Assembly: GCA_035405645.1 (NCBI GenBank)
Contig: DAONJL010000035.1
Span: forward strand, 1-25,418
From: DAONJL01 sp035405645 [NCBI: bacterium]
GTDB taxonomy: Bacteria > JAGOBX01 > DAONJL01
Length of the DNA: 25,418 nt
Reading direction: 5' to 3'
Below, piece after piece: positions 1-8,331 of this stretch; the stretch's first letter is position 1; each line of letters begins with the position of its first letter. The position numbers were made by a program, and so were the translations under genes. The notes beneath the pieces were generated by a model that ran no database searches, was not told the origin of the DNA, and saw only the letters and a list, made by a program, of their open reading frames with translations.

Positions 1-898
1 AATATGATTGCCAGCAAATAACATCAAGTATTCTGTCAAAACCAACTGGTTTTTGCAATACTGTTTTTATTCCTAATTCTTTTAACTTATTTAATAAATG
101 CATATTTTCTTTACTTGCTATTGCTATAACTTTTATATTAGGTTTTGTCTTTATTATTTTGAAATACTCTTCATAAAATTTTCTCTTAAAACAATCAATA
201 TCAATTATTATAATTGAATGAAATTTTATTAATTGTGAATTTATTGTTTCCATTGTCCGCACATTTTTAAATTTTTCATATCTTAATAAATTTTCTAAAT
301 TATTTTTTAATACTCTATTTTTTGTTATTATTAATATATCTGCATTTGTATTTCGTATTTGTTTATTCATTTTTTGATTTATTAAATTAAAATTTTTTTC
401 GTTTGCAGGTATTTCTATGTCATTCTCTAATATACCATCTTTTCGCATTTTCTCTTCTTTTAATTTTTTGCTTTTTATTAGTGTTCTTAAAAATTTATTA
501 AATACTTTTTCTTTACTCGTATCTTCTTTGTATTTTTCTATTGCTTTATTTAATACTTTTTTTAATTCTTCAATAGAGATTGGTTTTTTTAAATAAGCAT
601 AAGCACCAAAATTTACAGCATCAATTGATGAATCAATAGATGCATAACCAGTAAATAATATTACAGGTAATAATTTTGATTGCTCCTTTAATTCTTTTAA
701 TAGCATTATTCCATCACCATCATTCATAACAATATCAGATAAAATTGCTTTAAATTTTTTAGTGCGTATTTTATTTATTGCATCAATTCCACTTTCGGCT
801 GTCGTAACATTATAGCCTGCATCAGTTAAATTGTAATATAATGTATCTCTTATGCCAGGTTCATCATCAACAATAAGAATATTTGTTTTATTTATCAT
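1..898 (-). CDS. Response regulator with two receiver domains (3' end cut by window edge)
   Basis: The first 299 codons are visible; the C-terminus lies outside the window. An N-terminal receiver domain (about residues 5-120) has the acidic pair D11/D12, phospho-acceptor D55, switch residue T83 and conserved K105-P106, so it should accept phosphate from a histidine kinase. A basic linker (about 120-180) leads to a second, degenerate receiver-like domain (about 186 onward): it has a beta-strand ending in IIIIDID, a later KVIAIAS strand and a terminal LQKPVG that mirrors the K-P signature. No DNA-binding or output domain is seen before the edge. The start ATG follows an AAAGGTGG-type ribosome site. 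A possible sigma-54 promoter lies 39 bases upstream. The receiver-histidine kinase at 2990-4186 is a natural candidate partner, but pairing is inference. Receiver call is firm; second-domain call is by pattern only. Confidence 0.85.
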   Translation of the reverse strand, partial: MINKTNILIVDDEPGIRDTLYYNLTDAGYNVTTAESGIDAINKIRTKKFKAILSDIVMNDGDGIMLLKELKEQSKLLPVILFTGYASIDSSIDAVNFGAYAYLKKPISIEELKKVLNKAIEKYKEDTSKEKVFNKFLRTLIKSKKLKEEKMRKDGILENDIEIPANEKNFNLINQKMNKQIRNTNADILIITKNRVLKNNLENLLRYEKFKNVRTMETINSQLIKFHSIIIIDIDCFKRKFYEEYFKIIKTKPNIKVIAIASKENMHLLNKLKELGIKTVLQKPVGFDRILDVICWQSY

Positions 899-936
899 CT
901 TCCACACCACCTTTCTTTTTTGATTGCTAAAAGAAG

Positions 937-953
937 TGCATTTTCCTTGCCAG
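937..953 (-). promoter_or_regulatory. Putative sigma-54 (-24/-12) promoter
   Basis: On the minus strand the 17 bases CTGGCAAGGAAAATGCA match the consensus YTGGCACGRNNNTTGCW except for two positions, with the essential GG and GC separated by exactly 10 bases. It lies 38 bases before the start codon of the double-receiver protein. No sigma-54 activator gene is in the window, so use of this site is inference; in so AT-rich a sequence a GG-N10-GC match with flanks is less likely to be chance than an A/T motif. Confidence 0.45.
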
Positions 954-1066
954 AATTTATATGTTTTAATAATACTATTTTTACTATGTTTTTGTTTGGT
1001 TATATTTTTTAAATCAGATAAAATAGGTAAAATTTATACTATTAGTGGTTAAAAATTATTCATTAT

Positions 1067-2920
1067 TTAACGATATGCAAACCAGATTGAATAACTTAAA
1101 AATCCTGCACAGGTAGCAAAATGTTCGCCTGTTGCTGCTTCGCCTGTATCAGGATAAATACTTTCACAAGCAATGCTATTATACATTTTTGCGTTTCTTA
1201 TAAAATTTTTTACTTCATTTTTCCTTATTGTCAATGCACTATTTATCGCACTTAAAATCCAGGGCGTTAATTGCGGTGTATGTAAATTTGTTAATTCATT
1301 AAAATTACCTGATTGAATAAAATATTTATTTTCAGCAGAATATAATTCACGAATAGTGTTTAGATAAATATCATTATCTTTTTCACAAAAACCATAATAA
1401 TTTAATAAAAGCAAACTACCAGCAGCTTCATCATAAAATCTATAATTTCCTTTTAAATCTGTTGACCATGCAAATAATTTTTTATTTTTCTTTTCAAAAA
1501 CTAAATATGCATAAATTGCTTCTTTTACTCTGTTTGCATATTCTGAAAATTTTTCTTTTTGTGTATATAAATTAAAATGTTCAGCAAATTTTTCTATAAT
1601 TTTAAATACTTTCCATACAAGCATATTATCATAAGTCACATAATACTCTTGCGTAACATCATCAGTTGGTAATAAAAATGTTTCAAATAAAAAATAATTT
1701 TTATTCTTGTGTTCAAAAATTTTTTGAATAATAAATTCTATTCCTTCTAAAACATATTCTTTTTTTAAATAATCAAAATCATTTGTAAAATTAGTATAAT
1801 AATCAAGTCCAATTATAGGAGCACATAATTCATCAAGTTCAAAACCTGACTCTAATACTGCTCCATTTATATAACGACTATGAATACCAACATTTTTAAT
1901 TTGGTATTTAAAAAAATATTCAAATACTTCTTTTCCTAAACTTTTATCAGATAATAATAAACCAGGTAAAGCCCATAAGAAAATATCTCTATCCCAGAAA
2001 GCAGAATTAACATAATATAAAGGACTTCGTGATGTTATACAAATAAATTCTTCTGTATCAATTGTCTTTCCAAAAGAATAAAAATAATTAAATAAAAGAT
2101 TTTTATTCATTACATAATTTAGTTGTATATCACGGACATCCTGTATTTTTTGCTTTAAAAATTCTTTTGTTTCATTATAGAGACAATTATATGTATTTCT
2201 ATTTAAATGAATTACTGTTGCAATTGCAGATGATTGCTCAATTCCACAACCTATGTAATATCTATAAAATATATTATTATTTGGTTTTATTTTAAAATCT
2301 TTGTAAACACAATAATTTACTGGTTCATAAATATTTGCAAATAATTCATTAGAATTAAGATAATAATCAATATTTTTATTCCAACCAATAAAATCTGGTT
2401 TTGTTTCTGGCATTATAACAATTGATAAAATTGTTGCTTCATTTGAAAAGTTAACAACCATTTTTTCGTTTTCCCATTTGTCTAAAAATATTTTTTTGTA
2501 AGTATTCATAAATTCTGATGAATAAATAGTCCGTAATAATCCTTTAATATTTCCTTTAAAACCAACCTTAACATTTATTTCTTCATTTGAAAGGTTGTTA
2601 ACTTGAAAAGCATAAATAAAGCCTTTTTCATTTGATGGCAATAATATACTTCCTTTTATAATTACTTTTTCTGTTTTATATTCCCAGTGTGGTATCCAGT
2701 AAATATCAAAATACCATTTTAAATCCTGAAGTTTTATCTCATTGTTATTAATAGTAAAAAAAGGTTTGATGATTGAATTATTTGTATCAGCACATATTTC
2801 AATTAGACTATTATATTTAAAATAAAGACAATTTAATGATTCAATATTTCCATTATTTTCAATTATTTTTGGTATTGCAAGATATTGGTTGCCTGAACAT
2901 AAATAATTTTTCTTTTCCAT
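1067..2920 (-). CDS. Six-hairpin (alpha/alpha-barrel) glycosidase-like protein
   Basis: This 617-residue protein has an N-terminal beta-rich half (about 1-250) and a C-terminal half with the look of an (alpha/alpha)6-barrel glycoside hydrolase, as in glycogen-debranching, GH15 or GH125-like enzymes. Supporting motifs are FWDRDIFLWALPGLLL, the acidic FELDELCAPIIGLDYY and the C-terminal YPDTGEAATGEHFATCAGF, where acidic residues could serve as catalytic acid/base. There is no signal peptide, so it is probably cytosolic and acts on a storage or imported oligosaccharide; the substrate cannot be read from sequence. It starts 69 bases after the upstream kinase gene with an AGAGGG ribosome site and is followed by 168 bases before the response regulator. 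Family assignment is by fold pattern, and the exact GH family is unresolved. Confidence 0.6.
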   Translation of the reverse strand: MEKKNYLCSGNQYLAIPKIIENNGNIESLNCLYFKYNSLIEICADTNNSIIKPFFTINNNEIKLQDLKWYFDIYWIPHWEYKTEKVIIKGSILLPSNEKGFIYAFQVNNLSNEEINVKVGFKGNIKGLLRTIYSSEFMNTYKKIFLDKWENEKMVVNFSNEATILSIVIMPETKPDFIGWNKNIDYYLNSNELFANIYEPVNYCVYKDFKIKPNNNIFYRYYIGCGIEQSSAIATVIHLNRNTYNCLYNETKEFLKQKIQDVRDIQLNYVMNKNLLFNYFYSFGKTIDTEEFICITSRSPLYYVNSAFWDRDIFLWALPGLLLSDKSLGKEVFEYFFKYQIKNVGIHSRYINGAVLESGFELDELCAPIIGLDYYTNFTNDFDYLKKEYVLEGIEFIIQKIFEHKNKNYFLFETFLLPTDDVTQEYYVTYDNMLVWKVFKIIEKFAEHFNLYTQKEKFSEYANRVKEAIYAYLVFEKKNKKLFAWSTDLKGNYRFYDEAAGSLLLLNYYGFCEKDNDIYLNTIRELYSAENKYFIQSGNFNELTNLHTPQLTPWILSAINSALTIRKNEVKNFIRNAKMYNSIACESIYPDTGEAATGEHFATCAGFLSYSIWFAYR

Positions 2921-2989
2921 TTCTATCCCTCTTATTAAAAATTTTTATTCTGAATTTTTTGATATATCTCTTTTAAACTGCATAATAAT

Positions 2990-4186
2990 TTATTTACAAT
3001 TATTTAATGGCAAAGAAAAAGTAAATTTTGAGCCTTTATTTAATTCACTTTCAACTTTTATTTCACCTTTATGTGCTTTTATTATTTCTTTACATATCAC
3101 TAAACCAAGACCTGTGCCTTTTCTATCTTTTTTCCCAACCTGTTTATATTTATTAAATATTTTTTTTAAATCTTCATTTGATATTCCAATTCCATTATCT
3201 TTCACACTACAATATACATTTTTTTCGTCTTTATAAATTTCAACTTCGATTGTTCCATTTTCTTCTGTATATTTTATTGCATTGTTCATTAAATTAGCAA
3301 ATACCTGTAAAATTAAATTTACATCAATTTTAACAATTATTTCTTTTGCAGATGTAGAAAATAAAACTTTAATATTTTTTTCAAGTGCTACCATTCGAAA
3401 ATCTTGAATACTTTGCTCTATTATTTTTACTATATTTTCTGGCTGTTTATTTAATTCAAATTTACCTGATTCAAATTTTGCTAAATCAAGCAGATTATTT
3501 ACTAATTTTATTAAATTATTTATATTCTGTTTTATCATATCTAAAAATTTAGCCTGTTTTTCGTTCACTGAACCAAACATACCAGAACTAATATTTTCTG
3601 CTGCACAACTTATTATTGTTATGTTTGTCCTTATTTGATGTGATACAATTGAAAGAAAATAATCTTTCATTTCATTTAATTCTTGTAATTTTTCATTTTT
3701 TTCTTTTAATTGTTGTTCGGATTCTCTTAACTTGCTATATGCTATTTCTAATTGTTTTGTATAGTTTGCTAATTCTAATGTTAATCTATTCCGTTCAATT
3801 GAATAAACAATTGCACGAACTAAAATTTCACTATTTATTTGGCCTTTAAATAAATAATCCTGTGCACCAAATTTTAATGCTTCTATTGCATTTTCATCGC
3901 TATATACATTTGTCAAAACAATTAAAGGTATATCAGGAAAATGAAATTTTGTTTTTTCTATTCCCTCTAATCCTTCTATATCTGGTAAAATTAAATCTAA
4001 TATTATTAAATCAATTTTTTCTTTTGTTAATAATTCTAACCCTTCTTTTAATGTATTTGCTTTATATAGTTCGAATGTGGAAACATTCTTTTTATTTTTC
4101 GTATAATTATTTAAAAGTTCTTCTATTAATTCTAAATAATTATTATCATCTTCAATAATTAAAATTTTATAAGTTTTACCCCGCAT
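2990..4186 (-). CDS. Receiver-histidine kinase hybrid (REC at N-terminus)
   Basis: The 398-residue cytosolic signalling protein begins with a receiver domain (about 6-125; acidic pair D13/D14, phospho-site D64, T92, K114). A coiled-coil linker (about 130-175) leads to a HisKA dimerisation domain with phospho-histidine H183 in SIVSHQIRTN, then a HATPase_c domain with N box NLMNNAIKYT, G1 box DNGIGI and G2 box GTGLGL. All catalytic boxes are intact. There are no membrane segments or PAS/GAF sensors, so its input is likely phosphate arriving at its own receiver, as in phosphorelay kinases. The gene sits between a P-loop kinase (14 bases upstream) and a glycosidase-like gene, with a second response regulator two genes on. 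Domain calls are firm; the signal is unknown. Confidence 0.95.
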   Translation of the reverse strand: MRGKTYKILIIEDDNNYLELIEELLNNYTKNKKNVSTFELYKANTLKEGLELLTKEKIDLIILDLILPDIEGLEGIEKTKFHFPDIPLIVLTNVYSDENAIEALKFGAQDYLFKGQINSEILVRAIVYSIERNRLTLELANYTKQLEIAYSKLRESEQQLKEKNEKLQELNEMKDYFLSIVSHQIRTNITIISCAAENISSGMFGSVNEKQAKFLDMIKQNINNLIKLVNNLLDLAKFESGKFELNKQPENIVKIIEQSIQDFRMVALEKNIKVLFSTSAKEIIVKIDVNLILQVFANLMNNAIKYTEENGTIEVEIYKDEKNVYCSVKDNGIGISNEDLKKIFNKYKQVGKKDRKGTGLGLVICKEIIKAHKGEIKVESELNKGSKFTFSLPLNNCK

Positions 4187-4200
4187 AATCTTTCTCTTTT

Positions 4201-4818
4201 TTAAATTTTATAATTTGATGAATATGTTATTCCCAAAATTTTAAGTATGTCTTTAATTACTACATCTGGCGATCTATCAGCATTTATTTCATAGACTTTT
4301 TTTTGGGAATATGTTTTATGCCATTCTTTTAAATAATTATACATTTTCTCTATTATATCTGCTGTTACTTCTACATCAGGTGTATTTCTTGCCAATTGTC
4401 GCTGATATGATAATTCAGGACTAATATATAATCTTATATAAAAATCTGGCTCTATTGTTTTATTCTTTAATTCTTTTTCATATTCCTGTAAAAAGAATTC
4501 ATCATTGATTACTTTTGAATATGCCCAGTGAACTCCTAAATGTGATTCTTCAAATATTATTAATTCCCTATTTAATTTTACAAAATCTTCTTTTAATCGA
4601 TTTATATCTTCATTTCTTAATTCTAAATATTTTTTTAATAATTCTGTCATTTTTGTTCGGTCATCTAAAATATTCATTTTATTTTCTCGAACTATTGTTG
4701 TTGTCAATTCTGGTAAAATTCTTATATTTAATGGGAAATAAATTTTTAGAACATTACTTATTTCTGTTTTTCCTGTTGCTGGTAAACCTTCAATTATTAT
4801 ATGTTTTACTTTTTGCAT
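4201..4818 (-). CDS. P-loop kinase of the thymidylate/deoxynucleoside-kinase type
   Basis: About 205 residues from the chosen start. A Walker A loop GLPATGKT directly follows the first strand. IIFEESHLGVHWAY lies where deoxynucleoside kinases carry an acidic DRE-like motif, and RLYISPELSYQRQLARN resembles the arginine-rich LID region of thymidylate and deoxynucleoside kinases. The probable reaction is ATP-dependent phosphorylation of a nucleoside, nucleotide or other small substrate in the cytosol; the substrate is not determined. An in-frame ATG exists 15 bases upstream at 4833, but the strong site GGAGGTGAT lies between the two and positions ribosomes on the ATG at 4818, so I chose that start. 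It follows the 123-residue unknown gene by 17 bases and precedes the histidine kinase by 14. It could alternatively be an AAA_28-type nucleotide-binding protein. Confidence 0.65.
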   Translation of the reverse strand: MQKVKHIIIEGLPATGKTEISNVLKIYFPLNIRILPELTTTIVRENKMNILDDRTKMTELLKKYLELRNEDINRLKEDFVKLNRELIIFEESHLGVHWAYSKVINDEFFLQEYEKELKNKTIEPDFYIRLYISPELSYQRQLARNTPDVEVTADIIEKMYNYLKEWHKTYSQKKVYEINADRSPDVVIKDILKILGITYSSNYKI

Positions 4819-4830
4819 TTTATCACCTCC
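4819..4830 (-). promoter_or_regulatory. Ribosome binding site deciding the start at 4818
   Basis: GGAGG followed by TGATAAA and then ATG on the minus strand gives a 7-base spacing to the ATG at 4818. The alternative in-frame ATG at 4833 would place this Shine-Dalgarno sequence inside the coding region, so the shorter reading is preferred. Confidence 0.75.
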
Positions 4831-4835
4831 CATTT

Positions 4836-5207
4836 TTAATTGAATAAATCATCTAATTCTTTTTTTAATTTTTCATATTGCTCTATCTTATTATCAAAAT
4901 CTTTTTTAAATGCATCTTTTAATTTTTCAATAAATAATCTAATTGGCACTTTTTTTAATTGTTTTTTTTCATCTAATTGACAATCAGGGAAATTATTATT
5001 TACATCTTTTACATATAAATAATCATAATTCTCTCCTGGTTCTATCCTACCAACCAATGTTGTCTGAATTCCTAATTTTTCTTTTAATCTTTTTTCTACT
5101 CCTTCTTTTAATATTTGATTTCTTAATGTTTCTTCTTCTGTTATTTCTTCTTTTATTTTTAATAATTCTAAAATTAATTTTATGTCTTCTGCTTTTTCTA
5201 TTGCCAT
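4836..5207 (-). CDS. Unknown charged helical protein, 123 residues
   Basis: I do not recognise this protein. It is soluble, with no signal or membrane segment, and charge-rich: an N-terminal helical stretch (about 1-48, many Glu/Lys heptad-like repeats), a short central part with GRIEPGENYDYLYV that looks like a small beta unit, and a C-terminal predicted coiled coil (about 85-123) ending in KKELDDLFN. It has an excellent GAGGAGGT ribosome site 6-7 bases before ATG, so it is translated. It is the first gene after a putative promoter at 5268-5241 and lies 17 bases ahead of the P-loop kinase, which suggests a shared transcript. A structural or partner role for the kinase is possible but not shown. 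Confidence 0.75.
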   Translation of the reverse strand: MAIEKAEDIKLILELLKIKEEITEEETLRNQILKEGVEKRLKEKLGIQTTLVGRIEPGENYDYLYVKDVNNNFPDCQLDEKKQLKKVPIRLFIEKLKDAFKKDFDNKIEQYEKLKKELDDLFN

Positions 5208-5240
5208 ATTTTTCTACCTCCTCTATTTTTTTATTTTAGT

Positions 5241-5268
5241 AATCTACTATAAGAAAAAAAATTGTCAA
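5241..5268 (-). promoter_or_regulatory. Putative sigma-70 promoter
   Basis: Minus-strand TTGACA (5268-5263) is separated by 16 bases from TAGATT (5246-5241), a 4/6 match to the -10 box. It lies in the gap after the kinase-FGE gene and 34 bases before the start of the 123-residue protein, so it would drive that gene, the P-loop kinase and possibly the histidine kinase and glycosidase. The -35 is perfect and the -10 is weak. Confidence 0.45.
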
Positions 5269-5276
5269 TATAAATT

Positions 5277-7157
5277 TTATTCACTTTTATTAATTATACT
5301 TTCTATTTTTTGCATTGTTAAAATAAATCTACAGCCTGTAAATATTGTTCTTAATTCTGGTTTATAATAAAATCTAAATGAATTTCTACAATGGTCTTTT
5401 CCTGATAACCAGCAACCACCTTTTAAAACTTTATAATTTTCATTATATTCTTTTTTATCATTTGAATTTTTATCATACGGTTCAAATTTTGATTTTGTCC
5501 ATTCCCATACTAAACCTGTCATATCATATAAACCATAATCATTAGGTTTATATGAACCAATTTTTATTAATCCATCATTTATACTTCTTTCAACATAAGC
5601 AAATTCTTTATTAAATTTATTTCCAAATGCATATAAATAATTATTTTTTCCTCTCGCTGCTTTTTCCCATTGCTCTTCAGTTGGTATTTCTTTATTTTTA
5701 TATTCTGCATATTCTTCTACTTCATAATAATTTAAATTTATTACTGGATATTTCTCATTATCATATTCTTTTAATATCTTATAATTTTTTTTAAATTCTC
5801 GATATTCTCCTATCGTTGTTAAATATTTGTCAATATAAAATGCATCAACATAAACTATATGTTCAGGTCGCTCGCGTGATTTACCATAATTATATCCTAT
5901 TATTGTTTTTCCCGAACTGATAAATTCCATTTCCTTTGTTAATCTTTTTATTATTTCTATATTCGATTTTATTTTTACTATTTTTTTTAATACATTATAC
6001 AAATTTTTATGTTGTTCTCTTTTTAAATTTTCGATAATTGTATGTGCAAATAAATTATTCTCATCAATTAAAAAAATTTTTTTTATTAATTCTACTATTT
6101 TTTCTAATTCATAATTTTTTTTATTTAATAATTCTTCTACTTCTTTTATATAATAATTTTTTTCTTCTTCAAAATATTTTTCACTTTTTGTTCTATCTTC
6201 AAATATTTTTTTTTCTTCAAAAACTAAATATTCTTTTGGCTTACTGAAAATTGACATACTATCATATAAATCTAATATTATTCTTGTTGGTATGTAATCT
6301 GCTGTTATATATTTTTTTTGTTCTTTTTCATATTCTTCTTTACTCTCATTTATTTTTGTCAGTTGTTCTAAATCATAAATAAATTCATTTAAATTCTGAT
6401 AGCGCATCTTATAATCATTATGTAGTGATTTAATAATTATTTTATCAAAAACAAAATAAGCAGGATTAAATTTTGATGGCATTTCAATAAAGCCAACTGG
6501 TAAAATACCTGTTAATAATTGGTATAAAATTACACCAATTGAATAAATATCATTATAAAAACCAAAATTTTTTTCTAAAAAAATTTCTGGTGCTGTATAA
6601 AAATATGTGCCACTTATTTTAGTTTTATCTTCTTCTTTTGTTGTAATTATATTTATTATTTCTGTTTTTATTGTTTCAAATTCCTGATTATTATAAATAA
6701 AATATGCTGAACCAAAATCACTGATTTTTATGCGAAAATCATTATATACAAAAATATTTGATGGCTTTAAATCACAATGAATTATTGCTGGTTTGTAATT
6801 ATGAAAATAATTTATTGTTCTTGCTATATTTAATATAATTTTTGTTATTTCATTTATTGACAGATTTTTTTTTATATATTTTTCTAATGTTGGATATTCT
6901 ATTAACTCCATTACTATATACGCATAATCTTCAAATATACCATAATCAAAAATTTTTACTACATCAGGATGAGAAATTTTTTTTAAGATACCTGTTTCTT
7001 CTAAAAATTCTTCCTCTGATTCTTTATTTTTTGTTTTTATTATTTTTACTGCATAAATATTATTTGTTTTTTCATCTTTTGCTTTATAGACTTCGCCTGC
7101 TCCACCGTGACCAATAAATTCATAAATTATTATCTCGTTTATTCGTTTGCCAAGCAT
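5277..7157 (-). CDS. Ser/Thr protein kinase fused to a formylglycine-generating-enzyme-like domain
   Basis: The 626-residue protein has an N-terminal eukaryotic-type kinase (about 9-270): glycine loop GHGGAG (16-21), ATP-lysine K38, alpha-C E54, catalytic loop HCDLKPSN with D129, DFG at 147-149 and a TAPE motif. The HRD arginine is Cys (C128), making it a non-RD kinase. A charged helical linker follows. The C-terminal domain (about 405-620) has the FGE/SUMF1 fold signature: IPTEEQWEKAARG, YDMTGLVWEWT, LKGGCW and a final TGCRF. By eye the first of the two FGE active-site cysteines is Ser and the second is kept (DHC), so classic cysteine oxidation is doubtful; the domain may instead bind ligand. 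No membrane segment is seen. The gene starts 2 bases after the 73-residue gene's stop without its own clear ribosome site, indicating translational coupling. Confidence 0.9.
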   Translation of the reverse strand: MLGKRINEIIIYEFIGHGGAGEVYKAKDEKTNNIYAVKIIKTKNKESEEEFLEETGILKKISHPDVVKIFDYGIFEDYAYIVMELIEYPTLEKYIKKNLSINEITKIILNIARTINYFHNYKPAIIHCDLKPSNIFVYNDFRIKISDFGSAYFIYNNQEFETIKTEIINIITTKEEDKTKISGTYFYTAPEIFLEKNFGFYNDIYSIGVILYQLLTGILPVGFIEMPSKFNPAYFVFDKIIIKSLHNDYKMRYQNLNEFIYDLEQLTKINESKEEYEKEQKKYITADYIPTRIILDLYDSMSIFSKPKEYLVFEEKKIFEDRTKSEKYFEEEKNYYIKEVEELLNKKNYELEKIVELIKKIFLIDENNLFAHTIIENLKREQHKNLYNVLKKIVKIKSNIEIIKRLTKEMEFISSGKTIIGYNYGKSRERPEHIVYVDAFYIDKYLTTIGEYREFKKNYKILKEYDNEKYPVINLNYYEVEEYAEYKNKEIPTEEQWEKAARGKNNYLYAFGNKFNKEFAYVERSINDGLIKIGSYKPNDYGLYDMTGLVWEWTKSKFEPYDKNSNDKKEYNENYKVLKGGCWLSGKDHCRNSFRFYYKPELRTIFTGCRFILTMQKIESIINKSE

Positions 7158-7159
7158 TA

Positions 7160-7381
7160 TTAAAATAATTCATCGTTTTTACTCGTTTTATTTTCTTCTC
7201 TTTCACGATATTTTATTATTGCCATATTTATTATTGCTTCACTTTCTAAATGCCTTGCTAATTGTAATATTGATTTCCATTCATCATAACTACCATATTT
7301 TCCTTCTGCTTCTATTGCTCTTTGTAAATTTTTTATATCTGTTTTTAATATGTTCATTCGTGTTTCTAAATCCTTTATCAT
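7160..7381 (-). CDS. Small unknown helical protein, 73 residues
   Basis: This is an unrecognised protein of 73 residues, predicted nearly all-helical, acidic and charged, with a heptad-like start (MIKDLETRMNILKTDI) and a hydrophilic tail rich in E, K and N. It has no signal or membrane segment. A good AGGGGAG ribosome site supports translation. It begins 21 bases after the AbiEii-like gene and its stop is 2 bases from the kinase-FGE start, so it sits between a nucleotidyltransferase toxin homologue and a protein kinase, with which it is probably co-translated. A role as partner or antitoxin to either is possible only from position and size; nothing in the sequence identifies one. Confidence 0.65.
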   Translation of the reverse strand: MIKDLETRMNILKTDIKNLQRAIEAEGKYGSYDEWKSILQLARHLESEAIINMAIIKYREREENKTSKNDELF

Positions 7382-7402
7382 ATTTTACTCCCCTTTTATT
7401 TT

Positions 7403-8311
7403 TTATATTTTCTCTAATATATTTAAAACTGTGCTCATATCATTTAATAAATCATTCCATTTATACTCCCTTTTAAAAACATAATTTTTAAATTCATCAA
7501 ACCCCTTAACTATTTCATATAAATATTGGTCTTTTTCTATTTTTTCTAATTCTGGCTTTTCTTTAAAACCTGTTGCAACTTCACAAAATTTTTTTGTGTC
7601 TTCTTTTATTTCTTTTAGACTAAAATTTTTTCCCTGAATTTCATTTTCCTGTTTTATACAATTGTTTATACTTTCTTTTACCTCGTTTATTGAATAATTT
7701 TCTTTTGCTAATCTTGATATATCAAAAATATGTTTTAAGCGTTGTGCTTCTTTTTTTTTGCCAAGTGGAATGCCAAGTGTTGCTGGACTTATTGTTAATA
7801 ATTTATCACCTATTAAACCTGATGGCTCTGATACTTCAACTTCATATTCTGATTCATATATTTCTTTTATTTTTATTTTTGTTAAATAACCTGGATATGG
7901 AATTTGTTTTAAAACAGCATCAAGCATAACAAAAGAATTTTCATGATTCTGATAAAATGAATTAAAATAAATTTTGAAACTAATCATTGGCAACCATGGT
8001 TTTGTTTGGTGTTGTCTTATTTCAAGTTTTGTAAATTTCTCACATTCTTTCACTATTGCTTCCATCTTCTTTATTATTTCTTCTTTTGTTGCTGAGGTCG
8101 CTATATCTACATCAATTGAAAATCGTTCTGGTTCTTTTAAAATTAATAATAATGAATTACCACCTTTAAATCGAAATTTTAATTCTTGTGCTGAGAGTTG
8201 ACTTAATAATTCCATACAATAGACTACAAGTTCGCATAAATATGCTGGCGCATATCCTTTATTTTTTTCAAAATGTTCTTTTGTAAAGAATTTTTTATTA
8301 CTTAAAATCAT
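7403..8311 (-). CDS. AbiEii/AbiGii-family nucleotidyltransferase (toxin-like)
   Basis: The 302-residue protein carries the AbiEii nucleotidyltransferase pattern: RFKGGNSLLL (K49-S53, where the family has KGG-T/S), RFSIDVDI with metal-binding D67 and D69, then SGLIGDKLLTI and KHIFDISRL, which match the later conserved Lys and Asp motifs. AbiEii proteins are the toxin half of type IV-like abortive-infection systems and transfer nucleotides to tRNA or other targets; family members also serve other roles. All core motifs look intact. The usual partner, an AbiEi antitoxin with a winged-helix domain, would normally precede it but is absent: the upstream neighbour is paaK. Downstream lies a 73-residue helical gene. 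A putative promoter and dyad precede the start. Function as a defence toxin is inferred from family. Confidence 0.8.
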   Translation of the reverse strand: MILSNKKFFTKEHFEKNKGYAPAYLCELVVYCMELLSQLSAQELKFRFKGGNSLLLILKEPERFSIDVDIATSATKEEIIKKMEAIVKECEKFTKLEIRQHQTKPWLPMISFKIYFNSFYQNHENSFVMLDAVLKQIPYPGYLTKIKIKEIYESEYEVEVSEPSGLIGDKLLTISPATLGIPLGKKKEAQRLKHIFDISRLAKENYSINEVKESINNCIKQENEIQGKNFSLKEIKEDTKKFCEVATGFKEKPELEKIEKDQYLYEIVKGFDEFKNYVFKREYKWNDLLNDMSTVLNILEKI

Positions 8312-8331
8312 TCTGTTTTTTTGTTAGGTTT

